From Brachionus manjavacas (Eukaryota; Rotifera; Eurotatoria; Ploima; Brachionidae), in assembly GCA_019054805.1 (NCBI GenBank), contig JAHQIY010000006.1:62001-126000 (forward strand): a stretch of 64,000 bases of DNA, written 5' to 3'. The position numbers and the translations under genes were made by a program. The notes under the pieces are model-generated. The model did not search any database. It had not been told where the DNA came from and saw nothing but the letters and a program-made list of their open reading frames with translations. How positions within the stretch are numbered: position 1 is the first letter of the stretch; each line of letters starts with the position of its first letter. Positions 10,764 to 22,470 of this stretch are shown here, piece by piece.

Positions 10764-13700
10764 CTTTTAGGCATAATAACATTTGAGAGATTGTTTGCTT
10801 TTTGAGAGCTTGTTTCTTGGCTCGACTCAATTATGGTATGAATTTTAATGTTGTTTGTCGAAGCTTGTTGTTCAGGCTTTGGCCGATTAAAGGCGTTAAA
10901 AATTGAACTTGATTCATTGTAGTTTTTGAATTTTTGATCAATCTCTTTCGGTGTAGTAATTATCAAGGATTTTAATGAAGTATTAGAATCGTTTGGTGAC
11001 TCAAAATTATTGATTAAATTTTCATTTTTATTTAAATTATCGTCTGAATCTCCATACTTAAGCTCGTTCTCATCAGGCACCTCTTTATTCAAGCATTCTT
11101 AATTTAGAAATAACAATAATTCAAGTAAATAAAAAGTAAAACTAAAAATTCCTATTTACTTTTCTTACGATATTTTTTATATTAATTTTAAAATGCTTAA
11201 AATCAAACGAATATTCAACCAAGATAAGTAACAATTAACTGTATATTTTTTATCAATTACTTTTTAATAATATACTAAAATCATTCATTCATAAAGGAAA
11301 TTAAAGCGCCAAAAAAAAGCAGTCAAAAGAATAAAGAAATAATTGAACTAATAATTATTTAGAAAATTTTTAGTTTAATTAAGATTTATTTTTAAGAAAA
11401 TTCAAATATCAAATAGTATTTATTTTTTTTCTAACATGAGATTATGGTAAATCTAAAATTAAAAAAATTGAAAATAATATGGCTGAAAATTATCCAGTAA
11501 ATGTCAAAAAAAATTTAATTTAATTTTTAAATTTTTATTAAATTCACTGAATGCTTACTATTAGTGAATATTTTGAAAATAAAAACGACCAAAATATTTG
11601 AAAATCTTTATGAAAATAGTTTTAATGAAAATTAATCTAGTAAAAAAATTAAAAATTTTCTCCAAAAATATTTTAAAATTCTTTTTTTATTCACATTGAG
11701 TTTTCGAATATAATTAGAGTTACTAAAGCAAAGTGATAAACGATGATATTTAAAAATAAAAAGATAAGTGATTGCGAAATATTTTGTGAAATTAATTTAA
11801 TTATTTTAATATCATTCATGAGATCTAGAGATTGCGAATATTTTGAATAAGTTTAAAATTTTTACTGAGCATGTTTAAATTTCTAAAAAGTGTTAAAAGA
11901 AATATTATAAAAATGGGTAATAGAATTTTTTATTAAATTTTAAATGTTCACAACTTTAGGGTGACAATAGGAAGAGTATTTTCATTTTTTTTCCATACTA
12001 ATTTAAAACTTTTATATTTAAAAAGAGTTAAAAAAAAAAGCAAAATAAATATTTAAATTACTTTTTTTTAAATTTCAAAAATATTTTGTTTACTTAACAA
12101 TTTTGAAAAAGCGATATTTATCCTATTCAAATAAAATTCAAATATTTTTTTAATTTTCGATTAAAATTTATTAATATATTTTCATACATCTCATTTAGAA
12201 AAATACCATTGCCATAAAAACAAAAATAATCAAACAAATAAATAATTTTTTCTAACTTAAGAATTTTAAATCATTAATAAAAAATAAAAATTGGAATTTT
12301 TTGGTTTGATTTTTTGATTTCAAAAATACACACTATTTATAAAATTTTTTCTTGGTTTTTGGTCTCTTTAATAATATTATTTATATCAGAAAAATGTTGA
12401 TTTAAAATAAATTAGAATTAAAAATTAAATTTTATGAAAACAAAAAAAATAAATTTGTGCAAACAGATAAAAAAATCATATTAAAGATAGTAAAAAAATT
12501 TTAAATATTTTTCTAAACTTTTTTTAACATTTCAATAGTAAAAAAATTATTTTTCCCTGTAAATCCAAATTTGTTCATGTCAATTGTATCAGAATCATCA
12601 TCTTTGGTACTTCAAAACTGATTTCATATTCAAAAAGATCGAAATTAAACAGAAGCCTGCTAAGAAAAATTAAAACTAAAGAAATGAATGTTAACCGATA
12701 GGGAATATTTAATATTTGAAGACTTTTTTTAGAATTTTAAAAACAAAGCCTTAAATTTCGAAAAGAAAGGAAAAGCTTGATTAAAGTGCGTGGATTACAA
12801 TGCTCAAATTTTACATCAAGAAAATAAACTATCTTTGCGATTGTGCTAAAAAAAAACCAAGATATTAGATTTTGGATAAAAAGGTTCAACAAAACATGTT
12901 TCATTGAGTTGCAATTTTTTTTTCCAAGATTTTTTTATCTTAGATTTCGATAAAATCTATTTAAATTGTATCGTTATTCTAAATGATACAATTTCAATTT
13001 TGAGTATGAGCTTCAAATAGTTCAATTTTCCTTTAAAACTCCTTTTTTTTGTGAAAGAGTTGATTACAAAAAGTTGAGAGAGTTTTTTAGATTTCCTAAA
13101 ATCATCCAAAATAGCGAAATTTTTTCCCTGGTAAAAAAAAAAAAAAAAATTTAGAAAAATAGATTTTTTTCTGATTAAAAAAAAAGTGAACTTTTTTAAA
13201 AATCAAAGTTTAATACTCATCTGATTTAATTTTCAATAAATGAACTAGCAATTTTAGGTTTTGAGGAAAAAAACTTCAAATATTTACCCTGATTTGATAC
13301 GATTTCCGTTTCGATTTGTTTCTTATCTTCAGAAATTGAATCACCACTGACTTGTTCAGACTCGATTGTCTTGTTGTTGCTAATCACAGTATGTTGTTTG
13401 GTATTTTGAATCAAATTTTGTCTTCTCTGCAATAAATTGGTGATAGTTTCTCGATGCTTTGATTTTTGTTTATTTATTAGATCTTGTAGATTTTTGAGTC
13501 TACTCTGACTTTCTTGAAGTAATTTTTGCTGTTTGTCTTTGAGCTGTTCTTCTTCGTTGGTCACTTGGCATTTATTGAAGCCAGATTTGAGCTGATTTAA
13601 ATCGACAAATTGATTTCGATTAACACTAACTAAATTGTTCTCGAACGAGTCACTTTTAAACTTGGTGTCTATCTTGACCAAATTGGAAAAATTATTTCTA

Positions 13701-14739
13701 TTATCGTAAGGCTTGGGCGCATTGCGCGCTTCCTTTGGGTCCAAGACTTTTGTTCGACTTGAGTTTAGAATTCTGATGGTGTTCAGTTGATCGGACGAGG
13801 TCGATCGAGAGCTCATTTGGGCGCTCGATTGATTGCGTGACGATATGGACGAGCTGGAAGAGTTGATCAGAGTTAGCTTGGCATTTAGAGTGGTCTTTTG
13901 GTTTGGTTGGGCGACATGCTTTGGCTGTTTGGTTTCGATCACTTTCAGACTTTGGTAAAAGGCGTCGCGTGCCTTTTTCGAATCGAGCAACGACTCGGCT
14001 TGATTGTTCAGTTGTCGGTTGAACGACGAATTCGAAGACGACGAAGATGTGGCCTCGTTTTGAAGCGAACTCACCGAACCAACTTCAACCGGGTTGGAAT
14101 AATTTCGAACAACTTGTGGTCTCATGAACGCATTGTTCAAAATAGGATGACTCTGTTTGGCCGAGTTGATTCGAACAAACGATGCCGAGTCAAAATACTT
14201 GTGGCTCTTGTCACTTGGTGATTTCTGAATAGCAGCAGCGCCACCGCCACCTTTGGCTTCATTTATGGTTCGCATTTTTTCGTTAACATTCGAAAACAAG
14301 TGGTTTATAGACACATCTTTTTTTTTTTATTAATTAGAAAAAAAAATTAAATTAATTAAATCTTTGCGTTACTAAGGCACTTAGCAAACTCATGATAATT
14401 AATTTTATTGTTTAAGGAAGTATTTATTTATTTTTTTTGAGTTGATGTTGTTGCTGTGCATGGTTTGCAAGGTGTGCATGGTTTGCAAGGTGTGCAAGGT
14501 GTGCGATTAAGATACTAAGATATTAAGAAAAAAAAGTTACTTTTATTAATGGTGGTCAATGGAGTGATGAATGGATAATTGGTGCTCGAAAATGGGTTGT
14601 TGTAATTGCTGGTGGAATATTTGCTTGAGTCATTGTTCGGGCTGTTGTCGGCAGCATACGAAAAATTGCGGTGCACTTTACTAATTCTGTCATTAATTAT
14701 TTGTTCGTGCAGCTTAGACTTATTATAATTTAGATGCAT
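10764..14739 (-). CDS. unrecognised low-complexity protein with a coiled-coil segment (three exons, one 2.2-kb intron)
   Basis: Exons: 14739-14541, 14316-13288, 11097-10764. Junctions are GT..AG and keep phase: TTINK|NVSINHLFSNV and VSNQ|ECLNKEVPDENEL. ATG 14739 is preceded in frame by stops, supporting it as the start; a 5' UTR exon may begin after an AG near 14803. The protein is Ser/Asn/Gln-rich with polyserine runs and GGGGAAA. A basic/Gln helix (about LLQESQSRLKNLQDLINKQK onward) looks like a coiled coil. The middle exon is visibly GC-richer than its surroundings, as expected for host coding sequence. No family is recognised. The 3' end is open: a GTATGT donor lies about 7 bp further on, and the next exon may be in 9534-10505. 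Confidence 0.5.
11098..13287 (-). other. large intron of the low-complexity gene
   Basis: 2.19 kb of A/T-rich sequence between two phase-matched exons. I saw no transposon protein, terminal repeat or RNA in it, although at this size a decayed element is likely. Confidence 0.4.
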
Positions 14740-15255
14740 TTTGTATTATTACATTCGAGGACCGATTATAGTTTCCGATGATAATTTCGTAGTCATTGGT
14801 TTCTAGGCAATTAAAAAAAAGGAAAAAAAGAAAAATTTCTTCAAGAAAAAATGTATTTAAAAGAAAAAATCTAGTTGACCTGGTGTGATTATGTTTTTTA
14901 AGAATATTTTTATTCAAATGAAAGTAGATTGGCTTATGCAAGATAAAAATAACACTCAATGTTTGATTGTTGCTGCTTAAACATTACCTGAATTCGGTGT
15001 ATTACTATTCTGTTCTGTTCGTACTCATTAGGTCTATAGCTAAGCTTGTGACTTGGTAAATCAAAAATGCTTAGCAACAATTATTAAAACTTAGAGTTGG
15101 TTTATAATTTAAACAAATTTATCCTTATGAATAAAGAAAACAATTTTAATAAAAAAAATAATTTAAAATTTAAATAGAATAGCTATGCAGTTTTTTATTA
15201 TTATTTTTATAGAATAAAAATAAAGAAAAAAAAAGTTCTTGTTTAAACAAACAAA
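14740..15255. other. intergenic spacer
   Basis: 5' flank of the low-complexity gene and 3' flank of the metalloproteinase. Nothing recognisable. Confidence 0.4.
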
Positions 15256-18200
15256 CTATGGCACACATGCAAACCAACCTCGGTGCTTTATTTTCGGATA
15301 ACCGCTCTCTACTGAGTTAAGTCTCAAGTCGAATTTGTAGACCCTTAAATAGTAAAAGTTAAACGATTGAAAAAAAATAAAAGTAAATTATTCAGACTAA
15401 AATAAATTACCAGTTATCTTTGAAAAAATAAATATGATTGCCTGTGTTAAGCGCTGATTCAATCCACCATGGAATGCCGGGAAATACTTCAACCAAATTG
15501 TCTGGATACGGTTCACTTAGGCGAAGTGTTTCTAGGTTCAAATTAAATGCAAAAGATCCTTTAAGAACATAAATGTCTTCGTTCTTGTTCACAGCTGTGT
15601 ACGCATTGTTGGGATAAAGCGGATCTCTAATATAGCGCGGGTAACCATGAAGCAACATTTTCTGCTGATTGTAAGCGAACACTCGGCGGCCTTTTATAAA
15701 CCATGTCACATTGTTGTACGTAAAGCCGCCACGAAACGACGGAAGCATTTCTTGATATGTCATATACAATGGAACAGTTTCCCATTTGTGCTCATCTATT
15801 ACATATCTCCACAAAAGACCACGATTCTTTTTATTGTTTATAAGAACATAGATATTTTTTTTTGACAAATCTTTAAAAAAAATCTGAAATTAAATCAAAT
15901 TTATTTAAAAAAAAAATTTCTCATTGAAAGTAAAATTCAACGCTTAAATTTATTTGGTAATTTTTTAGAGTTTAATTCTAAAAATGTTACCATAAAAAAG
16001 TGAGTCTATTTCAGTTGTACAAGGATCATAAAGTCTATAATTAAAATTAACTGGACTTAAAGTAGTTTTGGTTGATTTAATTGTTGATTTAGTAGTTGTT
16101 ATTCTTTCGCTTAAATCTGAAAAATTTTAAATCTCTGAATCTTAAAATAATTTTTTATTTCTTTGAATATTACTGTACAAAGCTCTAATTTGTTTTCGAT
16201 CAATATCAGGCAAAGTAAAATCAGGTATGAAGCCAGGATAGAATTTATTCATCAAAGAACCTTGTTCAGAACTATGCTGTAAACCAAGCGCATGTCCTAT
16301 TTCATGTGCAGCAACGATTCTCAAGTTATAGCCTTCTGTTGAATTTTCGGTAAAGAGCTTTTTGTTATAAAAGTGAACTCGACCATCTTCGGGAAAAAAT
16401 GCGTGCGCTAGCTCTTCGACTTCGACGTTTAGTCATTTTACGTCAATTTTTGTCACATAATTTAATCAAATTTTTTTTTTCCTTTTTCAAGAATTCAAAA
16501 AAAAAAATTTTTTCATGAAAATCGTTTTTTTTCGAGAAATTTTGGAAATTATTTTTTCACTGAATTTTACAATAATTATCGGTATTTTACGATAATTAAG
16601 AAAATACTTATTTTAAAATAATTTTTATTAATAATTAATAATTATTTTTTAAATCTTTGAAAAGTACTAAATTAAATATGAGAAAGTGTAATTATCAATG
16701 GCGATTTTTTAATTTTTTTATCTAAATTTATGATTACATCACTAAAATACAGAAAAAAAATTTATATTCCTTAATTTTGCTAACAAATTTTAACGAGTGG
16801 CCAAAAATGGTTGTCTTAAAATTCGTTTAGAAAATAAATGGTCAACGGACAATGATAAAATTGATATTTTTATAAAACTTTCCTTTCAAATTTAGTTCAG
16901 TCTGGCCTATTAATTGACCCCTACCTGCGACCTAGGTTGTCCTCATAAGACATCATATAAAAGTTGCGAGTTAAATATATCATTTTGTAGAGAATTTTTT
17001 TATGATTACTTTTGATTTATTTAAGATATTATCTTAAAACCTTGTACACATATATAATAGAATTTAAGCTTTAAGATAAATATCTTAATAAAATTAAATC
17101 TTTTTTTTTTGAGTCTTAATTTTCGGTATTTTTTAAGCTTTAGTGCTTGATATCATTAAGTTGAAAATTACTGAGAGAACAAGGAGAAGTTACTGAATAA
17201 AATACTACTTTTAAAAGCTCAAAGTTTATACTTTATTTTGATATAAAATATGTGATAGTTGCTTTATCCTAATAAGAGAAAATAAAGATAGAAAAATTGA
17301 ATTTTTTTTTTATTTAATAAAAATTATTTGTGGTAATATTCCCCTTTAGCTTCTTCAAAACTCCTCACTCTTTGATTAAAGTATCTTATAGTTTTTTCAA
17401 TTTGTTCTTTATTTACCCGTCCGACAGCTCTTTAATTTCCTCAATAAATTCTTCCCCATTTGAGAACTTGTTTGAAAAAAACAATCTTTTGCTCATTTTG
17501 ATCATAAAAAAATTCTCTACAAAATGATATATTTAACTCGCAACTTTTATATGGTGTCTTATGAGGACAACCTAGGTCGCAGGTAGGGGTCAATTAATAG
17601 GCCAGACTGAACTAATTTTGAAAGGAAAGTTTTATAAAAATATCAATTTTAGAAACTAGAGAAAAAAAAGCTGTAAACCCTCAAAATTTCACTATTATAT
17701 CATTGTCCGTTCACCATTTATTTTCTAAATGAATTTTAAGACAACCATTTTTGGCTACCAGTTATTTATATTGATATTTAATTGAATTATAAATTCTCAA
17801 CTCTCTAATTTTTTTCTAAGTTTTGAACAACAAATTATCTAAATAGGAAAATGTCCATAGCCAAAATTGTTTTTTAGAGCATTGTAAAAGGAAGATTAAT
17901 CTTATAAATTTTTTTAAAATTAGAAAAAAACTTATACCGCGGAACAAAATCAATTTCAATATCTGCAGAAGAATTTTTAGTCTCTGTGAAAATAAATTCT
18001 GTGGCTTCTTGCCAATCGTTGAATGCTTTTCTAATAGCAACACTTAATAACATTTAGTAAAATAATTTAATCAAATCATTCAAGCTTCTTACTTGGTGTA
18101 TTCTTTTAAAGTCTTATCCAAATTTAAGATTTTATAGGTAAGCTTAATTTTTTCCCATTTAAATTCTAGATCGTTTAAATATCGTTTTATTCGCGGAACA

Positions 18201-18660
18201 GTATTATATATTGTTATATCTGGATTAGCGCAACTTGGTGATTTCATCTTGTTTACAGTTTGTTCATCCATTTCTCCAGTTACATTTAAATGATGTAACT
18301 TTTGAAATAGAGTAACCATTTTTTTTAGTTCAACATTAAACTGAGCGGGCGAGGATTGAGCCTCGGAGAAAACACGTTGTCTTGATACCATACCAAGGCC
18401 ATATCCATTTTTTTCTAAAAATTTCTATATTAAATTGAAAATTGTTAATTGATATCAAAAGGGTTTTTTTTCTATCATACCAAAGGATTAAATGTTAAAT
18501 TCTTAGTTGATGTGGAAGATTTAATTGTTGTATTTACAATTAAAATAGGATTTTTTCGATCATTTTCTTTTTTAAGCTTCCATTTTGAACGATGATAGCC
18601 TGGCACAGGACAAAAAATTGGTAACAAAAATACAAAAATTAAAAAAAATTTCTTAAGCAT
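15256..18660 (-). CDS. secreted matrix metalloproteinase with hemopexin domain, probably damaged
   Basis: Minus-strand exons: 18660-18481 (signal peptide MLKKFFLIFVFLLPIF), 18424-18093 (prodomain, cysteine-switch-like MKSPSCANPD), 18042-17938 (IRKAFNDWQEATEF; ADIEIDFVPR), about 16432-16174 (LAHAFFPEDGRVHF, zinc site HEIGHALGLQHS, Met-turn SLMNKFYPGF), 16116-15991 (linker and first hemopexin Cys, YDPCTTEIDSLFY), 15883-15411, and 15343-15256 (VYKFDLRLNSVESGYP ending near a Cys, WFACVP). Two junctions fail. The third and fourth exons have no in-phase AG: the expected structural-zinc HGD..FDG segment is absent and foldback DNA abuts the exon. The 15991/15883 join needs one T fewer in a T8 run. 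It is either a pseudogene, carries an unseen exon, or contains sequence errors. The family call is firm. Confidence 0.85.
16435..16600. repeat. fragment of one arm of the 901-bp palindromic element
   Basis: About 165 bp nearly identical to the arm sequence at 19570-19720 (same order: TTTACGTCAATTTTTGTCAC, poly-T/poly-A block, TTTTTTTTCGAGAAATTTT, CAATAATTATCG). It lacks the element ends. Its boundary coincides with the start of the zinc-site exon of the metalloproteinase. Confidence 0.8.
16791..17764. repeat. foldback element inside the metalloproteinase gene
   Basis: Inverted arms of about 225-260 bp: left 16791-17017, right 17507-17764. Shared blocks include GCCAAAAATGGTTGTCTTAA at the tips and CCCCTACCTGCGACCTAGGT further in, then the run up to the AATATATCATTTTGTAGAG block. 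The tips read TAAC..../....GTTA, so a TA target duplication is possible. The roughly 490-bp centre shows no transposase. Looks like a non-autonomous MITE-type element. Confidence 0.8.
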
Positions 18661-18929
18661 TTTTTTTGATTTTAGTTAAATTTTTAAATTTTCTTTAAAT
18701 TTTTATTTATGAAATTTGATAAAACCACTCGCTATCTATTACACTTTTGTTTATTCAATGTAAAGTGAACAAAATTTAAAAAGTTAAATTTAGCTGAATT
18801 TTAAATTCAAACAAAGCTCTTGCTAAAAAAAGATAATTCATTTTAGTTTTCATGCATCAGGTAAATTAAATGATAAATTTAATAAATTAATTTGAAAAAA
18901 CAAAGGCTCGATATTATCTTAATATGTTA
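18661..18929. other. upstream flank of the metalloproteinase
   Basis: About 270 bp between the metalloproteinase start codon and a palindromic element. It must contain the proximal promoter if the gene is expressed, but I recognise no specific element. Confidence 0.35.
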
Positions 18930-19830
18930 CAGTGCTGCTACGATACCTTGAATTCACCATATTTTACGTAAATTATGGTAAATTCACGATATTTTACCAT
19001 ATTTACCGTAGAATAGTAATCTAAAAAAGGATATTTTTCTTAAAATAACGATAATTATCGTAAAATACCGATAATTATTGTAAAATTCAGTGAAAAAATA
19101 ATTTCCAAAATTTCTCGAAAAAAAACGATTTTCATGAAAAAATTTTTTTTTTGAATTCTTGAAAAAGGAAAAAAAAAATTTGATTAAATTATGTGACAAA
19201 AATTGACGTAAATTTCAGTAAATTTTTGTAAAAAAAGGTAAAAAATGATAAAATTCAACAAAAAAGGAAAAATGGATTTCTTACTAATTCATTCAATTTT
19301 TAACAGATTAGTTACTGATTTGAGAAAACAAATAATTGTTAAAATTTATTCTAAAAGGATCCACATTCAAAGAAGCTTGGTACAAGGCAGCCAATAGCTT
19401 AAAAGCAAAATAAGCTAGAAAATAAAATTTATTTTGTAAATATTGTTTAAATATTAATATTCAAAATTTTTTTAAAAAAAATTGAATGAATTAGTAAAAA
19501 ATCCATTTTTCCTTTTTGTTGAATTTTACCATTTTTTACCTTTTTTTAAAAAAATTTACTGAAATTTACGTCAATTTTTGTCACATAATTTAATCAAATT
19601 TTTTTTTTCCTTTTTCAAGAATTCAAAAAAAAAAAAATTTTTTTCATGAAAATCGTTTTTTTTCGAGAAATTTTGAAAATTATTTTTCACTGAATTTTAC
19701 AATAATTATCGTTATTTTAAGAAAAAGATCCTTTTTTAGATTACTATTCTACGGTAAATATGGTAAAATATCGTGAATTTACCATAATTTACGTAAAATA
19801 TGGTGAATTCAGGGTATCGTAGCAGCACTG
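18930..19830. repeat. 901-bp palindromic (MITE/foldback) element with TA target duplication
   Basis: Starts CAGTGCTGCTACGATACC and ends with its reverse complement, differing by a base or two. Arms of about 370 bp (to about 19303, and from about 19464) flank a 160-bp centre. TA is present on both sides (18928-18929 and 19831-19832), consistent with a Tc1/mariner-like target preference. It has no coding capacity; short frames within it are an artefact of the palindrome. Confidence 0.88.
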
Positions 19831-19832
19831 TA

Positions 19833-20358
19833 TAATTGTTCATTTTTTTTTTAATGGGGATATTTCTTTAATAATAATAAATTAGGAAATCTAGAATTGT
19901 GAATTTTGGAACAAATGACTAAAACTAAAAATTGAAATTTTTAAATCCCCTAATTAGGTAAATATATTTGATCCTATTTTACTCAAAATTGCGAAAAGTT
20001 CTGAAATTTTCTGCATTTTTAACGTCATTAAAAAGTATTCTAATTAACTGTGAAATTTTTTTGCATATTTTATTTTTTCAGTTTTAGCAGTAAAATCAAA
20101 TACAATCTTGTAAACAATACTATTGACGAAAACAAAATATCACGTGAGTGAACTTTATCTGTGAAAGCGAGGCACTATGGTGCCGAGCCACGAGGATTGT
20201 TAGGTAGCAAATTAATTAATAATAATGATAAGATTCCAAGGAATTCAAAATTTTTGGCCGGGTTGGATAAGGTTAAGAGCAATGTAAAAGGATAAAATAA
20301 TCCCTTTTTTCTTTTATTACAAAATATAAAATTTTTTAAACAACTTTGCTCATTTAGG
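19833..20358. other. AT-rich spacer between two transposons
   Basis: No gene or clear structure seen. Confidence 0.4.
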
Positions 20359-20523
20359 AAAGGATATGGGGCAATAATTGTTGAATGAATGTGAAATATG
20401 AAATATGCCTCAGAAAATTTTTTTTTCAAATTTTCTTATAAATTTGAATGTGCTGATTTAGAATTTATGTAATTTAGTTCAATATGATTGAATTTTTCAT
20501 GCTTTATAATCAATCAAAGTTTT
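20359..20523 (+). repeat. left terminal inverted repeat of the DDE transposon
   Basis: 165 bp, reverse complement of 22471-22636 with few differences, mostly in an A/T homopolymer. Confidence 0.88.
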
Positions 20524-21210
20524 GGCACATTTTAGCCGGGAATCTTTCTTTTTAGTTCTATAAAGGTGATATGGATACTTATTTTTCCCTGGTTAAAAGT
20601 TTTCTGGAACAAATTTCTTTAAGGAATCTGAAAATTAAATTTATATTTCGGTAACTTTTATAGTTTTATCAAAATAAACTAAATTAAACAAAATAAAAGG
20701 TGTTTGTCTTTTAGAGTCTCTGGAGTAAAATATCCCCAACTCAAAAATTTTCAAAGATACTTTTTTTACTTATTTTTTGTCTCTTAACAATATATTAAAA
20801 ATGCTAAGACCGGAAACATTCGCTTCATTCCTTTAGATAGGATCAAAATTTAAAAAACGTAATTAATTTGTTTTTTATTTGTAAAAATAAAAAATTTGGA
20901 TAAAATTATGTGAATAAATTTATTTTTTTTACAATTTAATTTTTAATTAAATTGTATTTTTTAAATATATTTTAATATTATCCATGAAATTTTTTTTTTT
21001 GAAAATACTTAATAAGTTTTGTTAGATTTAAACCTCTTCATTTAAATATTTATCTTTCTTTTTTTATTCATAATAAATCATCTACAGTAAAAAAAACGTT
21101 ATTTTTTTAAACTGGATAGTAAACCAAGCTTTATTTTTATCTTAGTCAGTCCAGGAAAAAGTTTTTATTTAAAACTAATTTTCACTCTTTTCTTCTCTTA
21201 TCTTAAATAA

Positions 21211-22452
21211 ATGACTCTCTATAAATGTGCTGTATGCTCGATTCGATTTGATAAAAATTCAAAAGCCTCTGTTATTGCTAATAGGAATAAAACTCGAATT
21301 TCTTCTCCTTGGTTAGTCCATTTAATGCAGAAGCGTTCTATTGATCACACCACTTACAAATGGGTCTGTGGAGAATATCATAGAAACCTTTCTAAAACCT
21401 GCAATTATAAACAAAAAAATGAACTTTTTTACGAATTAGCAAATCAAAATATAACCGAAGATATTGAAACTGTTCCCAGCAATTACAACCAAGAAAACCA
21501 AACTCAAGAACCTCGAACATCAACAGAACTTCTATCGCTGGATTTTGCAGCCATCAGTGATGAGAGATGCAAGATTCTTACAGGAGTTTCAAAAGAAAAT
21601 TTTTTGGATATTTATTATTTAATTTCAAAAGCTCAATTTCCTGGCAAAGTTTCGTTAATAAATGCTCTTGGATTTTATATGACAAAATTGAGAACAGGCG
21701 TGAGCGCAAAAGAACTTTCAGCATTTTTCCCATTTGCTTCTTATGATCAAATAAAAAGATGTATTCGCCATGTTAGAGAAATAATAAATAATGTGTTTAC
21801 ACCACTGAACATTGGCTTTAATATAACAAATCGTTATGAAGTAATTGAGACTCATACTACTACAATGGCGAAAGTTTTATTAAAAGCTGATGAAGATGAT
21901 GTAATAACAATCTGGGATGCAACTTATATATACATTGAAAAGTCAGCGTCTTACAGTTTTCAAAAAGCATCTTTTTCCGAACATAAGAAGCGGTGTTTAC
22001 TTAACTTTATGCTGGTTGTAGCAACTGATGGAACAATTATTGATGTTATTGGTCCTTTTCTCTCAAACGGAAAAAATAATGATGCAAATATAATGCAAAA
22101 TATTTTTAAAAAAATAGAAGAAGTAGACAATTGGTTTTATCAAGATGATATTTTTGTTGTTGATAGAGGTTTTCGAGACTCTATTAAATACCTTGAAAAC
22201 AAGCAATACTCACCAAGGATGCCAAGTTATTTACAAGGAAAATTGCAACAAACTACGAAAGAAGCAAATTATTCACGAGTAATTACAAAAATTAGATGGG
22301 TAGTTGAATCAGCTAATGGTCGAATTAAACGTTGGAAGTATTTCAGCAATGTTGTTTCTAATATAAATATAAAATACTTAGAGCAAGATTTTCGTTTCGT
22401 GTGCGCGATTATAAATAAATATAGACCACAACTTGCTTGCTACTTTGATTGA
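21211..22452 (+). CDS. DDE superfamily endonuclease (DDE_Tnp_4) transposase
   Basis: 413 aa, one exon, uninterrupted. The N-terminus has a CxxC..C..C zinc-finger-like region (CAVCSIRF, WVCGEYHRN, KTCNYK). A helix-turn-helix-like region follows (ALGFYMTKLRTGVSAKELSA). The catalytic domain has first Asp in IWDATYIYIEKS, second Asp in VVDRGFRDSI, and Glu in RWVVESANGRIKRW, all intact. It would cut and join the element's inverted repeats in the nucleus. The last codons and TGA stop overlap the first copy of a 24-bp direct repeat (22444-22467, again at 22475-22498) that belongs to the inner edge of the right terminal repeat. Family assignment is good; the subfamily (Harbinger versus ISL2EU) is inference. 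Confidence 0.9.
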   Translation: MTLYKCAVCSIRFDKNSKASVIANRNKTRISSPWLVHLMQKRSIDHTTYKWVCGEYHRNLSKTCNYKQKNELFYELANQNITEDIETVPSNYNQENQTQEPRTSTELLSLDFAAISDERCKILTGVSKENFLDIYYLISKAQFPGKVSLINALGFYMTKLRTGVSAKELSAFFPFASYDQIKRCIRHVREIINNVFTPLNIGFNITNRYEVIETHTTTMAKVLLKADEDDVITIWDATYIYIEKSASYSFQKASFSEHKKRCLLNFMLVVATDGTIIDVIGPFLSNGKNNDANIMQNIFKKIEEVDNWFYQDDIFVVDRGFRDSIKYLENKQYSPRMPSYLQGKLQQTTKEANYSRVITKIRWVVESANGRIKRWKYFSNVVSNINIKYLEQDFRFVCAIINKYRPQLACYFD

Positions 22453-22470
22453 TTATAAAGCATGAAACCA

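Noticed and set aside
13898-14221. 107-codon plus-strand frame
   Set aside because: Antisense shadow of the GC-richer exon at 14316-13288.
17816-18043. 75-codon minus-strand frame across the metalloproteinase exon 3 region
   Set aside because: It reads the exon in the wrong frame. A tempting YGHFP word in another frame near 17870-17910 resembles the missing metal-binding loop but has no usable splice sites.
18984-19199. 71-codon minus-strand frame
   Set aside because: Lies wholly inside one arm of the 901-bp palindrome and is composed of A/T-run residues.
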